Part shown: in pieces, positions 24,038 to 33,426 of the stretch
Layout of the letters: every line of letters starts with the position of its first letter
Numbering within the stretch: position 1 is the stretch's first letter
Assembly (NCBI GenBank): GCA_019638485.1
Contig: JAHBTP010000001.1
Location: 1 to 64,000, forward strand
DNA: 64,000 nt
Origin: Ferruginibacter sp.
GTDB taxonomy: Bacteria; Bacteroidota; Bacteroidia; Chitinophagales; Chitinophagaceae
Direction of reading: 5' to 3'
The notes under the pieces: model-generated
Databases searched by the model: none
Told to the model about the DNA's origin: nothing
Seen by the model: the letters and a program-made list of their open reading frames with translations, nothing else
Made by a program: the position numbers and the translations under genes

Positions 24038-24541
24038 ATGCAATTGACTAACGAAAGGATACGGGAACGGTTAAACGAAAAATTTGGAGATGTGCTTAGT
24101 GAATGGGGAGACCCTTATGGCATGCTCACTTTCACCGCACAAAAAGATTTTAATCTGAAAGTATTGCAATTTTTGTTTGATGATGAAGAATTGCGCTTCC
24201 GTTTTCTTACCGATTTACAAGCAGTACATTATCCCAAACGAGTGGGTGAGGAATTGGCTGTAGTATATCATTTGCATAATCATATAGATAATGTACGTAT
24301 CCGCATGAAGGTTTATACTCCGGTAGAAAAGCCGGATGTATTTAGTGCAACTGCATTATACGCTGGGGCAAATTGGATGGAACGTGAAACCTACGATTTT
24401 TATGGGGTTAATTTTGTTGGCCATCCAAACTTGATACGTGTACTAAATGTGGAAGAAATGGACTACTTTCCAATGAGAAAAGAATTTCCATTGGAAGATC
24501 AAACAAGGGTAGATAAAGACGATGAAATGTTTGGACGTTAA
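24038..24541 (+). CDS. nuoC: NADH-quinone oxidoreductase subunit C
   Basis: 167 residues, the 30-kDa-subunit family. The signature WMERETYDFYGVNFVGHPNLIRVL (about 112-135) and the end of the domain MRKEFPLEDQTR are clear. It stabilises the peripheral arm next to NuoD. It is a separate gene here, not fused to nuoD as in E. coli. Confidence 0.96.
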   Translation: MQLTNERIRERLNEKFGDVLSEWGDPYGMLTFTAQKDFNLKVLQFLFDDEELRFRFLTDLQAVHYPKRVGEELAVVYHLHNHIDNVRIRMKVYTPVEKPDVFSATALYAGANWMERETYDFYGVNFVGHPNLIRVLNVEEMDYFPMRKEFPLEDQTRVDKDDEMFGR

Positions 24542-24555
24542 ATTCCGAAAAAGAC

Positions 24556-25776
24556 ATGAGTGATCATATTACATTAGCTGAGGGTAATTTAGAAAAAACA
24601 ACTACAACGCTTAACCTGGGACCTACACACCCGGCAACGCACGGAGTGTTTCAAAATATTATTGAATTGGATGGTGAAAAGATTTTGAAAGCTACTTCTA
24701 CTGTAGGTTATATTCACCGTGCGTTTGAAAAGATTTCAGAGCGACGCAATTTATATCAAATAACCACTTTAACTGATCGCCTTAATTATTGTTCATCACC
24801 CATAAATAATATGGGATGGCACATGACATGTGAAAAGCTATTGGGTGTAAAAACGCCTAAGCGGGTAGATTATTTACGTGTTATTATTATGGAACTTGCA
24901 CGTATTAGTGATCACCTGATTTGTAATTCTATTGTAGGTGTGGATAGTGGCGCATATAGCGGATTCTTATATTTGATGCAGTACCGGGAAATGATTTATG
25001 AAATTTATGAGGAAGTTTGTGGTGCTCGTATTACTACAAATATTGGACGTATTGGTGGTTTTGAAAGAAATTTCAATAACAAGTGTTTTGAAATTTTAGA
25101 TAAGTTTCTGGTTGAATATCCAAAGCAATTGAAAGAGTTTGAACGGTTGTTTGTTCGTAACCGGATTTTTATGGAACGTACCATTGGCTGTGGTCCCATA
25201 TCGGCAGAACGTGCATTAAACTATGGATTTACCGGGCCTAATTTAAGAGCTGCCGGAGTTGATTATGATGTGCGCGTACATACACCATATTCAAGTTATG
25301 AAGACTTTGATTTTACCATTCCGGTTGGTTCAACAGGTGATTGCTATGATAGATTTTTGGTACGCCAAGAGGAAATGTGGCAAAGTATTTCTATTATTCG
25401 CCAGGCTTATCAAAAAGTAAAAGAATTTAAAGGGGCAGATGCTGAAGTGTATCACGCAGATGTTCCTGAATATTATTTGCCTCCTAAAGAAGATGTGTAC
25501 ACTAAGATGGAAGCGCTCATTTATCATTTTAAAATTATAATGGGTGAAATTGATATGCCTGTTGGTGAGGTATATCATTCCGTTGAAGGAGCAAATGGTG
25601 AATTAGGGTTTTATCTTGTGAGTGATGGTTCCAGATCGCCCTATCGTGTACATTTCAGAAGACCTTGTTTTATTTATTATCAAGCCTATCCTGAATTAAT
25701 TAAAGGGGGCATGTTAAGTGATGCTATTATAACCATGAGCAGCTTGAACCTCATTGCCGGGGAGCTTGATGCGTAA
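24556..25776 (+). CDS. nuoD: NADH-quinone oxidoreductase subunit D
   Basis: 406 residues, 49-kDa-subunit family related to hydrogenase large subunits. LGPTHPATHGVFQ (about 22-34) carries the conserved His at the quinone site. YIHRAFEKISERRN, DRLNYCSSPINNMGW and ISDHLICNSIVGVDSGA follow, with the final PCFIYYQAYPELIKGGMLSDAI. It forms the quinone-reduction pocket with NuoB. Separate from nuoC by 14 bp. Confidence 0.97.
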   Translation: MSDHITLAEGNLEKTTTTLNLGPTHPATHGVFQNIIELDGEKILKATSTVGYIHRAFEKISERRNLYQITTLTDRLNYCSSPINNMGWHMTCEKLLGVKTPKRVDYLRVIIMELARISDHLICNSIVGVDSGAYSGFLYLMQYREMIYEIYEEVCGARITTNIGRIGGFERNFNNKCFEILDKFLVEYPKQLKEFERLFVRNRIFMERTIGCGPISAERALNYGFTGPNLRAAGVDYDVRVHTPYSSYEDFDFTIPVGSTGDCYDRFLVRQEEMWQSISIIRQAYQKVKEFKGADAEVYHADVPEYYLPPKEDVYTKMEALIYHFKIIMGEIDMPVGEVYHSVEGANGELGFYLVSDGSRSPYRVHFRRPCFIYYQAYPELIKGGMLSDAIITMSSLNLIAGELDA

Positions 25777-25781
25777 CATAA

Positions 25782-26291
25782 ATGATTATGAAAGTGGAAT
25801 TTACTGCTGAGCAGTTAAAAGAGATAGATAAAGTAATTGAGCGTTATCCGGAAGGGAGGCAGAAGAGTGCCTTGCTTCATGTGTTACACATGGCACAAGA
25901 TAGCTTTGGTGGCTGGTTAAGTGTGCCGGTAATGGATTACGTGGCTTCCTTGTTAAAATTAGAGCCTGTGGAGGTGTATGAGGTAGCCTCATTTTATTCC
26001 ATGTATCACATCAAACCTGTTGGTAAATATGTTTTTGAAGTTTGCCACACGGGACCTTGTATGATTAATGGCTGTGATAATATTATTAATTATATCAAAC
26101 AGAAACTAAATATTGATGTAGGCGAAACAACCGAAGATGGTCTGTTTACCTTAAAAACTGTTGAATGCCTTGGTGCTTGCGGTTATGCCCCCATGATGCA
26201 GTTGGGAGATCATTACAAAGAACATTTAACTCCACAACGAGTGGATGAAATTATTGAAACATGCAGAAAGGAGGCTGCTATGGCATCTTAA
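25782..26291 (+). CDS. nuoE: NADH-quinone oxidoreductase subunit E
   Basis: 169 residues (a second possible start, MKVEF, is two codons in). Thioredoxin-like 24-kDa subunit with four [2Fe-2S] (N1a) ligands: CHTGPC (about 85-90) and ECLGACGYAPMMQ (about 128-140). It probably stores an electron from FMN to limit radical formation. Only 5 bp separate it from nuoD. Confidence 0.96.
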   Translation: MIMKVEFTAEQLKEIDKVIERYPEGRQKSALLHVLHMAQDSFGGWLSVPVMDYVASLLKLEPVEVYEVASFYSMYHIKPVGKYVFEVCHTGPCMINGCDNIINYIKQKLNIDVGETTEDGLFTLKTVECLGACGYAPMMQLGDHYKEHLTPQRVDEIIETCRKEAAMAS

Positions 26292-26311
26292 TACGGGATG
26301 CCTTTTAACCT

Positions 26312-27661
26312 ATGTCTGTAAAATTATTATTAGAAAAAGCACACGTAGAAGGGATTAAATCTTACGAAGTATATCGCAGAGAAGGAGGATATCGGGCTGC
26401 GGAAAAAGCATTTAAGTTGACCCCTGCTGAGATTACCGAAGAGGTGAAGAAAAGTGGATTACGAGGTAGAGGCGGTGCGGGTTTTCCTACAGGTTTAAAA
26501 TGGAGTTTTCTTGCAAAGCCGGAGGGTGTTCCGCGCTATTTGGTTTGTAATGCGGATGAAAGTGAGCCAGGTACTTTTAAAGATCGTTATTTGATGGAGT
26601 TCATTCCACATATTCTTATTGAAGGAATGATTATTTCGTCATTTGCTTTAGGAAGTAACAGAAGTTATATTTATATACGCGGTGAATATGCCTGGGTTGC
26701 AGATATTTTAGAGACTGCAATTGGCGAAGCCCGTGCTAATGGATGGCTTGGAAAAAACATTCAAAACTCCGGTTTTGATTGTGAAATGTATGTTCATCGT
26801 GGTGCCGGCGCTTATATATGTGGTGAAGAAACAGCTTTGTTGGAGAGTTTGGAAGGAAAGCGTGGTAATCCACGTATTAAACCTCCCTTTCCCGCTGTAA
26901 AAGGATTATATGGTTGCCCTACAGTGGTTAATAATGTTGAAACATTAGCAGCAGTAGTTCCTATTATAAATATTACAGGTGAGGAATATGCAAAAATTGG
27001 TGTAGGTCGGTCAACAGGAACGAAATTGATTTCTGCTTGTGGTAATATTAAAAAGCCCGGAATTTATGAAATAGATATGACTATTTCTGTTGAGGAATTT
27101 ATTTACAGTGATGAATATTGTGGAGGAATTGCAAATGGTAAGCGATTAAAGGCCTGTATTCCGGGTGGTTCATCGGTTCCTATTTTACCGGCTAATTTAT
27201 TACTTAAAACAGCCAAAGGAGAAACTCGATATATGAATTATGAGAGTTTAAGTGATGGTGGGTTTGCTACAGGAAGTATGATGGGTTCCGGTGGTTTTAT
27301 TGTATTGGATGAAGATCAATGTGTAGTAAAGCATACATATACACTTTCTCGTTTTTATTGGCATGAGAGCTGCGGACAGTGTAGCCCTTGCCGTGAGGGA
27401 ACGGGATGGTTAGAGAAAATCATGCGGAATATGGAAAATGGAAAGGGTACAATGAGTGATATTGATTTGCTGTGGGATGTACAACGCAGAATTGAAGGGA
27501 ATACCATTTGTCCGCTCGGGGATGCTGCAGCGTGGCCGGTGGCTGCTGCAATCAGGCATTTCAGAGACGAATTTGAGTGGCATGTGTTGAATCCTGAAAA
27601 GTGTCTTACTGAAAATTATGGTCTTGCTCATTATGCAGATCCGATTCAAGTAACAACATAA
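26312..27661 (+). CDS. nuoF: NADH-quinone oxidoreductase subunit F (NADH/FMN site)
   Basis: 449 residues. The NADH- and FMN-binding loop is LRGRGGAGFPTGLKWSF (about 50-66), followed by CNADESEPGTFKDR (about 79-92) and GAGAYICGEETALLESLEGKRG (about 164-185). The N3 [4Fe-4S] ligands are in SCGQCSPCREG (about 351-361) and TICPLGDA (about 396-403). It oxidises NADH and passes electrons into the iron-sulfur chain. Standard length; all cofactor residues seen. Confidence 0.97.
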   Translation: MSVKLLLEKAHVEGIKSYEVYRREGGYRAAEKAFKLTPAEITEEVKKSGLRGRGGAGFPTGLKWSFLAKPEGVPRYLVCNADESEPGTFKDRYLMEFIPHILIEGMIISSFALGSNRSYIYIRGEYAWVADILETAIGEARANGWLGKNIQNSGFDCEMYVHRGAGAYICGEETALLESLEGKRGNPRIKPPFPAVKGLYGCPTVVNNVETLAAVVPIINITGEEYAKIGVGRSTGTKLISACGNIKKPGIYEIDMTISVEEFIYSDEYCGGIANGKRLKACIPGGSSVPILPANLLLKTAKGETRYMNYESLSDGGFATGSMMGSGGFIVLDEDQCVVKHTYTLSRFYWHESCGQCSPCREGTGWLEKIMRNMENGKGTMSDIDLLWDVQRRIEGNTICPLGDAAAWPVAAAIRHFRDEFEWHVLNPEKCLTENYGLAHYADPIQVTT

Positions 27662-27709
27662 AATAATTAATAACATCAAAGACTTTTAGTCTTTTAAAAA
27701 ATATATATC

Positions 27710-28921
27710 ATGGCCGATGAAATTAAAAAAGATACGGCTGCAAAAGTAAAAGTTACGATAGATGGCATTACCACGGAGGTAGCTCCCGGTACTTCAATTA
27801 TTGAAGCAGCACGCCAAATTGGAGGTGCTGTTGCTCCGCCTGCCATGTGCTATTATAAATCTTTGGAAGGTAGTGGTGGCAGATGTAGAACCTGCTTGGT
27901 AGAGGTAACCCAAGGGTCTGCAGCCAATCCTCGCCCTATCCCTAAATTAGTGGCCAGTTGCCGCACCAGTGTGGAAGAGGGTATGGTGGTAAAAAACATA
28001 ACTAGTGAAAGAGTATTGGATGCTCGTGATGGCGTGGTGGAATTCTTACTTATTAATCATCCACTCGATTGTCCTATTTGTGATCAGGCCGGGGAATGTG
28101 ATTTACAGGACTTAAGTTATAGCCATGGAAATGAAGGTACTCGTTATAAATTTGTACGTCGCACCTTTATTTTAGAGGATATTGGCCCTTATATAAAACT
28201 GCACATGACACGTTGTATATTGTGTTATCGCTGTATTCATGTGGCTGATCAGATTACCGAAAAGCGTATTCATGGGGTTATGGATAGGGGAGACCGGGCA
28301 TTTATTTCCACCTATATTTCCAGAGCTATTGACAATGATTTTAGTGGCAATATGATTGATGTTTGCCCTGTTGGAGCGCTAACAGATCGTACTTTCCGAT
28401 TTAAGAACAGGGTTTGGTTTACTAAACCGGTATATGTACATCGGGATTGTGAAAACCCAAAATGCTGTGGTAAGGCTACTGCCTGGATGCGCGGTGATGA
28501 AATTTTTAGGGTTACCACGCGTGATAATGAATGGGGTGAGGTGCAAATTATAGATGGTGAACCGGCGTGGATTTGCAATACTTGTAGGTTTGAAAAGAAA
28601 CAAGTAAGTGATTGGGTTATTGAAGGGCCGGCTACGGTGAGAAAGATTTCGGTAGTTAATGTAAATAAATATCGCAACACGATTAAGCCAAAGGAAACCC
28701 TTATGGATGTGATGGGAGGATTAAAACCCAATTTGCTGATGAATATTCGTAGCGTTAGTGAAGTGAATGATCCGGATATAAAGTTAAGTGAGTTGAATCG
28801 TCCGGCTATAGCAAGAGATTTTGATATTGCCAATGATATTGACAATAAAATACCGGAAAATCCGGGAAATGCAGAGAAATATAACAGTGAATTATTAAAG
28901 TCATCTACTAAAGAAAATTAA
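27710..28921 (+). CDS. nuoG: NADH-quinone oxidoreductase subunit G, short form
   Basis: 403 residues. The N-terminal [2Fe-2S] domain has CYYKSLEGSGGRCRTC (about 46-61) and ASCRTS. Next come the HPLDCPICDQAGECDLQD ligands (about 116-133) and RCILCYRC with DVCPVGALTDR (about 165-230). A Cys-containing domain (CENPKCCGKATAWMRGDE, WICNTCRFEKK) follows. The large molybdopterin-oxidoreductase-like domain of the roughly 900-residue E. coli NuoG is absent. The reading frame is clean and nuoH follows 7 bp later, so this is a natural short form and not a truncation by frameshift. Confidence 0.93.
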   Translation: MADEIKKDTAAKVKVTIDGITTEVAPGTSIIEAARQIGGAVAPPAMCYYKSLEGSGGRCRTCLVEVTQGSAANPRPIPKLVASCRTSVEEGMVVKNITSERVLDARDGVVEFLLINHPLDCPICDQAGECDLQDLSYSHGNEGTRYKFVRRTFILEDIGPYIKLHMTRCILCYRCIHVADQITEKRIHGVMDRGDRAFISTYISRAIDNDFSGNMIDVCPVGALTDRTFRFKNRVWFTKPVYVHRDCENPKCCGKATAWMRGDEIFRVTTRDNEWGEVQIIDGEPAWICNTCRFEKKQVSDWVIEGPATVRKISVVNVNKYRNTIKPKETLMDVMGGLKPNLLMNIRSVSEVNDPDIKLSELNRPAIARDFDIANDIDNKIPENPGNAEKYNSELLKSSTKEN

Positions 28922-28928
28922 AATCTGA

Positions 28929-29978
28929 ATGTTTCATTATCTGTTAAATATTGATGCTTTTCTGTTGATTGAAAAATTGGTTTTAATTGCCATTATTGTT
29001 GGATTATGTATGGTGGTTGCCATGTACACAACATTTGCCGAAAGGCGTGTAGCTGCTTTTATTCAAGACAGGCTAGGCCCCAACCGTGCAGGACCGTTTG
29101 GTATTTTACAACCACTTGCCGATGGTGTAAAATTGTTTTTCAAAGAAGAAATAATTCCTAATTTCTCAAGTCATTTTTTATTCATTTTGGGCCCCGGATT
29201 GGCAATGACATTTGCATTACTGGCAAGTGCTGTAATTCCCTGGGGAAGCAATCTTGAAATATTTGGCCGAACAGTTCCATTACAGATTGCAGATGTAAAC
29301 ATTGGAATTTTATATGTGTTCGGTGTTGTGAGTATGGGTGTATATGGGATAATGATTGGAAGTTGGGCAAGTAACAATAAATATTCTTTAATGGGAGGGT
29401 TACGGGCAGCCTCTCAAATAATTAGCTATGAGTTGGCATTAGGTATTTCTCTTATAGCCCTTTTGATGATAACAGGAACGCTAAGACTTAATGAAATTGT
29501 ATTGCAACAACAAGCTGGTTATTGGAATATTGTATATCAACCATTGGGGTTCTTTATTTATCTTATATGTGCATTTGCTGAATGTAACCGAACACCATTT
29601 GATTTGCCGGAGGCGGAGAATGAATTGATTGGAGGTTATCATACAGAATATTCTTCAATGAAGTTGGGTTTTTATTTGTTTGCTGAATATGTAAATATGT
29701 TTATTTCCAGCGCAGTAATGGTTACCTTATTTTTTGGAGGATATGATATACCTTTTGTAGATGAGTCCACCTTATCAACTAATGTGGCTGGTATATTGAG
29801 TGTTTTGGCATTTATGATAAAGATTTCATTGTTCTTGTTTTTCTTTATATGGGTCAGGTGGACTGTTCCCCGTTTTCGGTACGATCAGTTGATGAGATTG
29901 GGATGGAAGACCCTAATTCCGCTTGCATTATTTAATATGTTGGCAACAGGAGCGTGGATGTTGTTTACAAATAAATAA
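28929..29978 (+). CDS. nuoH: NADH-quinone oxidoreductase subunit H
   Basis: 349 residues, about eight membrane helices. NuoH signatures include TFAERRVAAFIQDRLGPNRAGPFGILQPLADGVKLF (about 35-70, lining the quinone chamber), ECNRTPFDLPEAENELIGGYHTEYSSMKLG (about 218-247, acidic residues of the E-channel) and the terminal RWTVPRFRYDQLMRLGWK. It links the quinone site to the proton-pumping arm. Confidence 0.97.
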   Translation: MFHYLLNIDAFLLIEKLVLIAIIVGLCMVVAMYTTFAERRVAAFIQDRLGPNRAGPFGILQPLADGVKLFFKEEIIPNFSSHFLFILGPGLAMTFALLASAVIPWGSNLEIFGRTVPLQIADVNIGILYVFGVVSMGVYGIMIGSWASNNKYSLMGGLRAASQIISYELALGISLIALLMITGTLRLNEIVLQQQAGYWNIVYQPLGFFIYLICAFAECNRTPFDLPEAENELIGGYHTEYSSMKLGFYLFAEYVNMFISSAVMVTLFFGGYDIPFVDESTLSTNVAGILSVLAFMIKISLFLFFFIWVRWTVPRFRYDQLMRLGWKTLIPLALFNMLATGAWMLFTNK

Positions 29979-30016
29979 AGTAGAGCAATTTTAAACCATA
30001 AATTTGCCGTTTTAAA

Positions 30017-30577
30017 ATGACACCGTTTACAAATAGATCAAAACCCGTAGATCGCAGGCCAATGAGCCTGATGGAAAAGATTTATGTGCCTGCTGTTGTG
30101 GAAGGTTTAGCCATTACATTTGGACATATCTTCAGACGTAAGCCCACCATTCAGTTTCCGGAAAAACAGCGTGTTTTTGGTACTGCTTTTAGGGGATTGC
30201 ATGTACTTAATCGTGATGAAGAAGGCAGAGAGAATTGTACTGCATGTGGATTGTGTGCAGTAGCTTGTCCTGCAGAAGCGATTACTATGGAAGCTGCCGA
30301 GCGACAACCTGGAGAAGAGAATTTATATCGTGAAGAAAAATATGCTGCACGATATGAGATTAATATGTTGCGTTGTATTTTTTGCGGATTATGTGAAGAA
30401 GCCTGCCCTAAGGATGCAATTTATTTAACTGAAACATTTACTCCTTCTGATTATACCCGTAAACAGTTTATTTATACAAAGGAGGATTTGTTGATTCCTC
30501 ATCCTGTTAAAGAACCCGAGGCTTATGAAAAGGCATTAGGAAACAAACCAAAACGAATTAAACAAAAGGATAGTTAA
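30017..30577 (+). CDS. nuoI: NADH-quinone oxidoreductase subunit I
   Basis: 186 residues with two 8Fe ferredoxin motifs: CTACGLCAVACP (about 75-86) and CIFCGLCEEACP (about 117-128). They hold clusters N6a and N6b between NuoG and NuoB. A TAAATTTG sequence at 29999-30006 resembles a -7 box, but no -33 partner was found, so an internal promoter is not claimed. Confidence 0.96.
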   Translation: MTPFTNRSKPVDRRPMSLMEKIYVPAVVEGLAITFGHIFRRKPTIQFPEKQRVFGTAFRGLHVLNRDEEGRENCTACGLCAVACPAEAITMEAAERQPGEENLYREEKYAARYEINMLRCIFCGLCEEACPKDAIYLTETFTPSDYTRKQFIYTKEDLLIPHPVKEPEAYEKALGNKPKRIKQKDS

Positions 30578-30587
30578 TAAGAGGTTC

Positions 30588-31094
30588 ATGCAAATTACCA
30601 CACTGCTTTTTTTATTGCTTTCTATTATGGCTGTTGGTGCAGCCCTAATGGTGCTGTTTAGTAAAAATCCTGTTCATAGTATTTTATGGCTTATTGTAGT
30701 GTTTTTTGCTATATCAGGGCACTACTTGTTGCTAAATGCCCAATTTTTAGCAGTGGTTAACATTATTGTGTATGCCGGTGCTATTATGGTTCTATTTCTT
30801 TTTGTAGTGATGATGATGAACCTAAATCAGGAGGATATAGAACCGGTGAAAAATTATCGCCTGCAAATTTTAGGTGTTTTATCGGGTGGTGTTATGTTAT
30901 TGATTATAGTGTTAGCTGTAATGCGTTTGCAGGAAACGCAACCGGTCCAACTCAAAGTTGGGGATGCGGGTTTAATTACTAATTTAGGAAAGACTTTGTT
31001 TAATAATTATGTTCTACCTTTTGAAATAAGCAGCGTTTTGTTTTTGAGTGCAATTATGGGTGCTGTAATCATTGGTAGAAGGGAGGAAGATTGA
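30588..31094 (+). CDS. nuoJ: NADH-quinone oxidoreductase subunit J
   Basis: 168 residues with five predicted membrane helices. The conserved segment VNIIVYAGAIMVLFLFVVMMMNL (about 56-78) contains the helix that undergoes the alpha/pi-bulge transition in the coupling mechanism. Start is 11 bp after nuoI. The 58-bp gap to nuoK contains no gene. Confidence 0.93.
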   Translation: MQITTLLFLLLSIMAVGAALMVLFSKNPVHSILWLIVVFFAISGHYLLLNAQFLAVVNIIVYAGAIMVLFLFVVMMMNLNQEDIEPVKNYRLQILGVLSGGVMLLIIVLAVMRLQETQPVQLKVGDAGLITNLGKTLFNNYVLPFEISSVLFLSAIMGAVIIGRREED

Positions 31095-31152
31095 TGAGAG
31101 AAATAAGGTTAAACAGGATGAAACCTATGAGCGTTGAAATGAATTTTAGTTT

Positions 31153-31485
31153 ATGGAAATAAAAGCATACATCATATTATCAATGATACTGTTCACCATT
31201 GGTGTGGTGGGTGTGTTAATCAGGCGTAATGCCATCATCGTGTTTATGTGTATTGAGCTGATGTTAAATTCGGTGAACTTGTTACTGGTAGCATTTTCAA
31301 AAATGCATGCTTTAAGTCCGGTGGCAAAGGCATCTCCAACATTTGCCAGCGATGCGCAGGTGTTTGTGTTTTTTATTATGGTAGTAGCTGCAGCAGAGGT
31401 AACGGTTGGGTTAGCTTTGATTGTTATGCTTTACCGTAATACCCATTCGGTAGATGTTAACTTCTTAAACCGATTAAAATATTGA
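31153..31485 (+). CDS. nuoK: NADH-quinone oxidoreductase subunit K
   Basis: 110 residues with three membrane helices. The membrane-embedded glutamates are visible in [18 protein letters not shown] (about 32-49) and [17 protein letters not shown] (about 79-95). It forms part of the E-channel with NuoJ and NuoN. Confidence 0.95.
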   Translation: MEIKAYIILSMILFTIGVVGVLIRRNAIIVFMCIELMLNSVNLLLVAFSKMHALSPVAKASPTFASDAQVFVFFIMVVAAAEVTVGLALIVMLYRNTHSVDVNFLNRLKY

Positions 31486-31512
31486 TTTTGTTTTTAACCG
31501 ATTAATGGCGTT

Positions 31513-33417
31513 ATGAGTAATATGAAATTATTGATTTTGCTGATTCCGGTTCTACCCTTAATTGGGTTTATGATTACCGGATTAGGTAGAAATGTTTTAA
31601 GTAAAAGCCTTTCGGGTTTTATAGGGTCTGTTGTTGTACTGGCATCCTTGGTTATTAGTTTTATGGCTTTTTTACAGGTTAGGGAAAGTGGTTCTATATT
31701 GGCTACCTATTTTGATTTTATCAATATTCATAATCTTCATATTGCCTTTGATTTCTTTATAGACCCGCTCACTTCAATCTTTTTGTTGGTGATTACCGGA
31801 GTCGGTTTTCTTATTCATGTATATTCTATCGGTTATATGCATGAAGAATCATCAAAAGATTTTTCAAAATATTTTTCCTTCCTCAATTTGTTCGTTTTCT
31901 CAATGCTTTTATTGGTTATTGCTAACAATTTTGCAGTAATGTATATTGGTTGGGAGGGTGTGGGATTATGTTCTTATTTGCTTATTGGTTATTGGTTTAA
32001 AAATCCGGAATATACTTCAGCAGGTAAGAAAGCATTTGTTATGAATAGGATTGGAGATTTTGGCTTTTTGCTGGCTGTGTTTTGGGTTATTTCCCGATTA
32101 GGGACCACCAGCTTTTCTGAAGTGTTTACAGCTGAAAGTTTAGCTAAACTTAGCCAGTCTGATATTACCGGAATCACGCTATTATTATTTTTAGGGGCTA
32201 CTGCAAAGAGTGCTCAATTGCCATTATATACTTGGCTGCCTGATGCAATGGCCGGGCCAACACCTGTAAGTGCACTCATACATGCTGCCACCATGGTTAC
32301 AGCGGGGGTGTATTTAATTGCCCGAAGCAATGTTTGGTACACCATGGCTCCTTTTACACAAGGTGTAATTGCAGTAGTGAGTATTGCTACCATGCTTTTG
32401 GCAGCTTCCATTGCTTTAAAACAAAATGATATAAAGAAGGTATTGGCTTATTCTACCGTAAGCCAGTTAGGATATATGTTTCTTGCGTTAAGCGTTGGAG
32501 CTTATACAGCGGCTGTATTTCATGTAATGACGCATGCATTTTTCAAGGCATTATTATTTCTTGGTGCGGGTAGTGTAATTCATGCTATGGGGGGGGAGCA
32601 GGATATGCAAGGGATGGGCGGATTAAAAAGTCGCCTGAAGATTACGCATATTACTATGTTAATTGCATGTTTGGCCATAGCGGGTATCCCTCCTTTATCC
32701 GGCTTTTTTTCAAAAGATGAAATTCTCTCTGCTTCATTTATGAAGAGCCCGATGTTATGGGGCTTAGGTGTTTTTGGGGCGTTACTCACTGCGTTTTATA
32801 TGTTTAGGTTGTATGCCATGACTTTTCTTGGAAAGTTCCGTGGATCTTCAGAGCAAGAGGCTAACTTACACGAAAGCCCATTATCCATGACCCTACCATT
32901 ATTAGTGCTTGCCGGTTTGTCAATTGTTGGTGGGTTCATTGGTATTCCTGAAGCAATAATGAGTGGAGCGCACCAATTGGGTGATTTCTTGGCTCCGGTA
33001 TTTGCTCCTTCAGCAAAGTTAATGGGTCCACATACGGTAAGCCATAATACCGAGTATATTTTGATGGCAGTTTCAGCTATTGTAGCTATTGCTGCAATGA
33101 TAGTGGCCTGGAATAAATTTAGTAAATACACAATAGGGAATGAGAAAGACAGCGCATTTGGAACTGTATTAAGGAATAAATGGTACGTAGATGAGTTTTA
33201 TGAGAAAATCATTGTACAACCATTAAAATCCATTTCTCGCTTTTTTAATAATACAATTGATATAAAGGGAATAGATGGAGTAGTGAATGGGGTTGGGTCG
33301 GTAGTGCAATATGCCAGCCGGCAGCTGCGCTATTTACAAAGCGGCCAAATTGGAGGGTATGTATTATTGATGGTATTAGGATTTATAGCACTTTTAATTA
33401 TACAATTGTTTTTGTAA
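31513..33417 (+). CDS. nuoL: NADH-quinone oxidoreductase subunit L
   Basis: 634 residues, the largest antiporter-like subunit. The first proton-channel Glu is in AVMYIGWEGVGLCSYLLIGYW (about 138-158). The half-channel lysines and histidines are in LGATAKSAQLPLYTWLPDAMAGPTPVSALIHAATMVTAGVYLI and FHVMTHAFFKALLFLGAGSVIHA. The C-terminal third contains the long lateral helix and ends in a membrane anchor. It pumps protons at the distal end of complex I. Confidence 0.97.
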   Translation: MSNMKLLILLIPVLPLIGFMITGLGRNVLSKSLSGFIGSVVVLASLVISFMAFLQVRESGSILATYFDFINIHNLHIAFDFFIDPLTSIFLLVITGVGFLIHVYSIGYMHEESSKDFSKYFSFLNLFVFSMLLLVIANNFAVMYIGWEGVGLCSYLLIGYWFKNPEYTSAGKKAFVMNRIGDFGFLLAVFWVISRLGTTSFSEVFTAESLAKLSQSDITGITLLLFLGATAKSAQLPLYTWLPDAMAGPTPVSALIHAATMVTAGVYLIARSNVWYTMAPFTQGVIAVVSIATMLLAASIALKQNDIKKVLAYSTVSQLGYMFLALSVGAYTAAVFHVMTHAFFKALLFLGAGSVIHAMGGEQDMQGMGGLKSRLKITHITMLIACLAIAGIPPLSGFFSKDEILSASFMKSPMLWGLGVFGALLTAFYMFRLYAMTFLGKFRGSSEQEANLHESPLSMTLPLLVLAGLSIVGGFIGIPEAIMSGAHQLGDFLAPVFAPSAKLMGPHTVSHNTEYILMAVSAIVAIAAMIVAWNKFSKYTIGNEKDSAFGTVLRNKWYVDEFYEKIIVQPLKSISRFFNNTIDIKGIDGVVNGVGSVVQYASRQLRYLQSGQIGGYVLLMVLGFIALLIIQLFL

Positions 33418-33426
33418 AATATTTGC

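Noticed and set aside
27710..28921. Frameshift truncation of nuoG
   Set aside because: No NuoG-like sequence continues in another frame after the stop, and nuoH begins 7 bp later, so the short form is natural.
29999..30006. Internal nuo promoter before nuoI
   Set aside because: TAAATTTG matches the -7 pattern but has no -33 element at proper distance and lies within a continuous operon.
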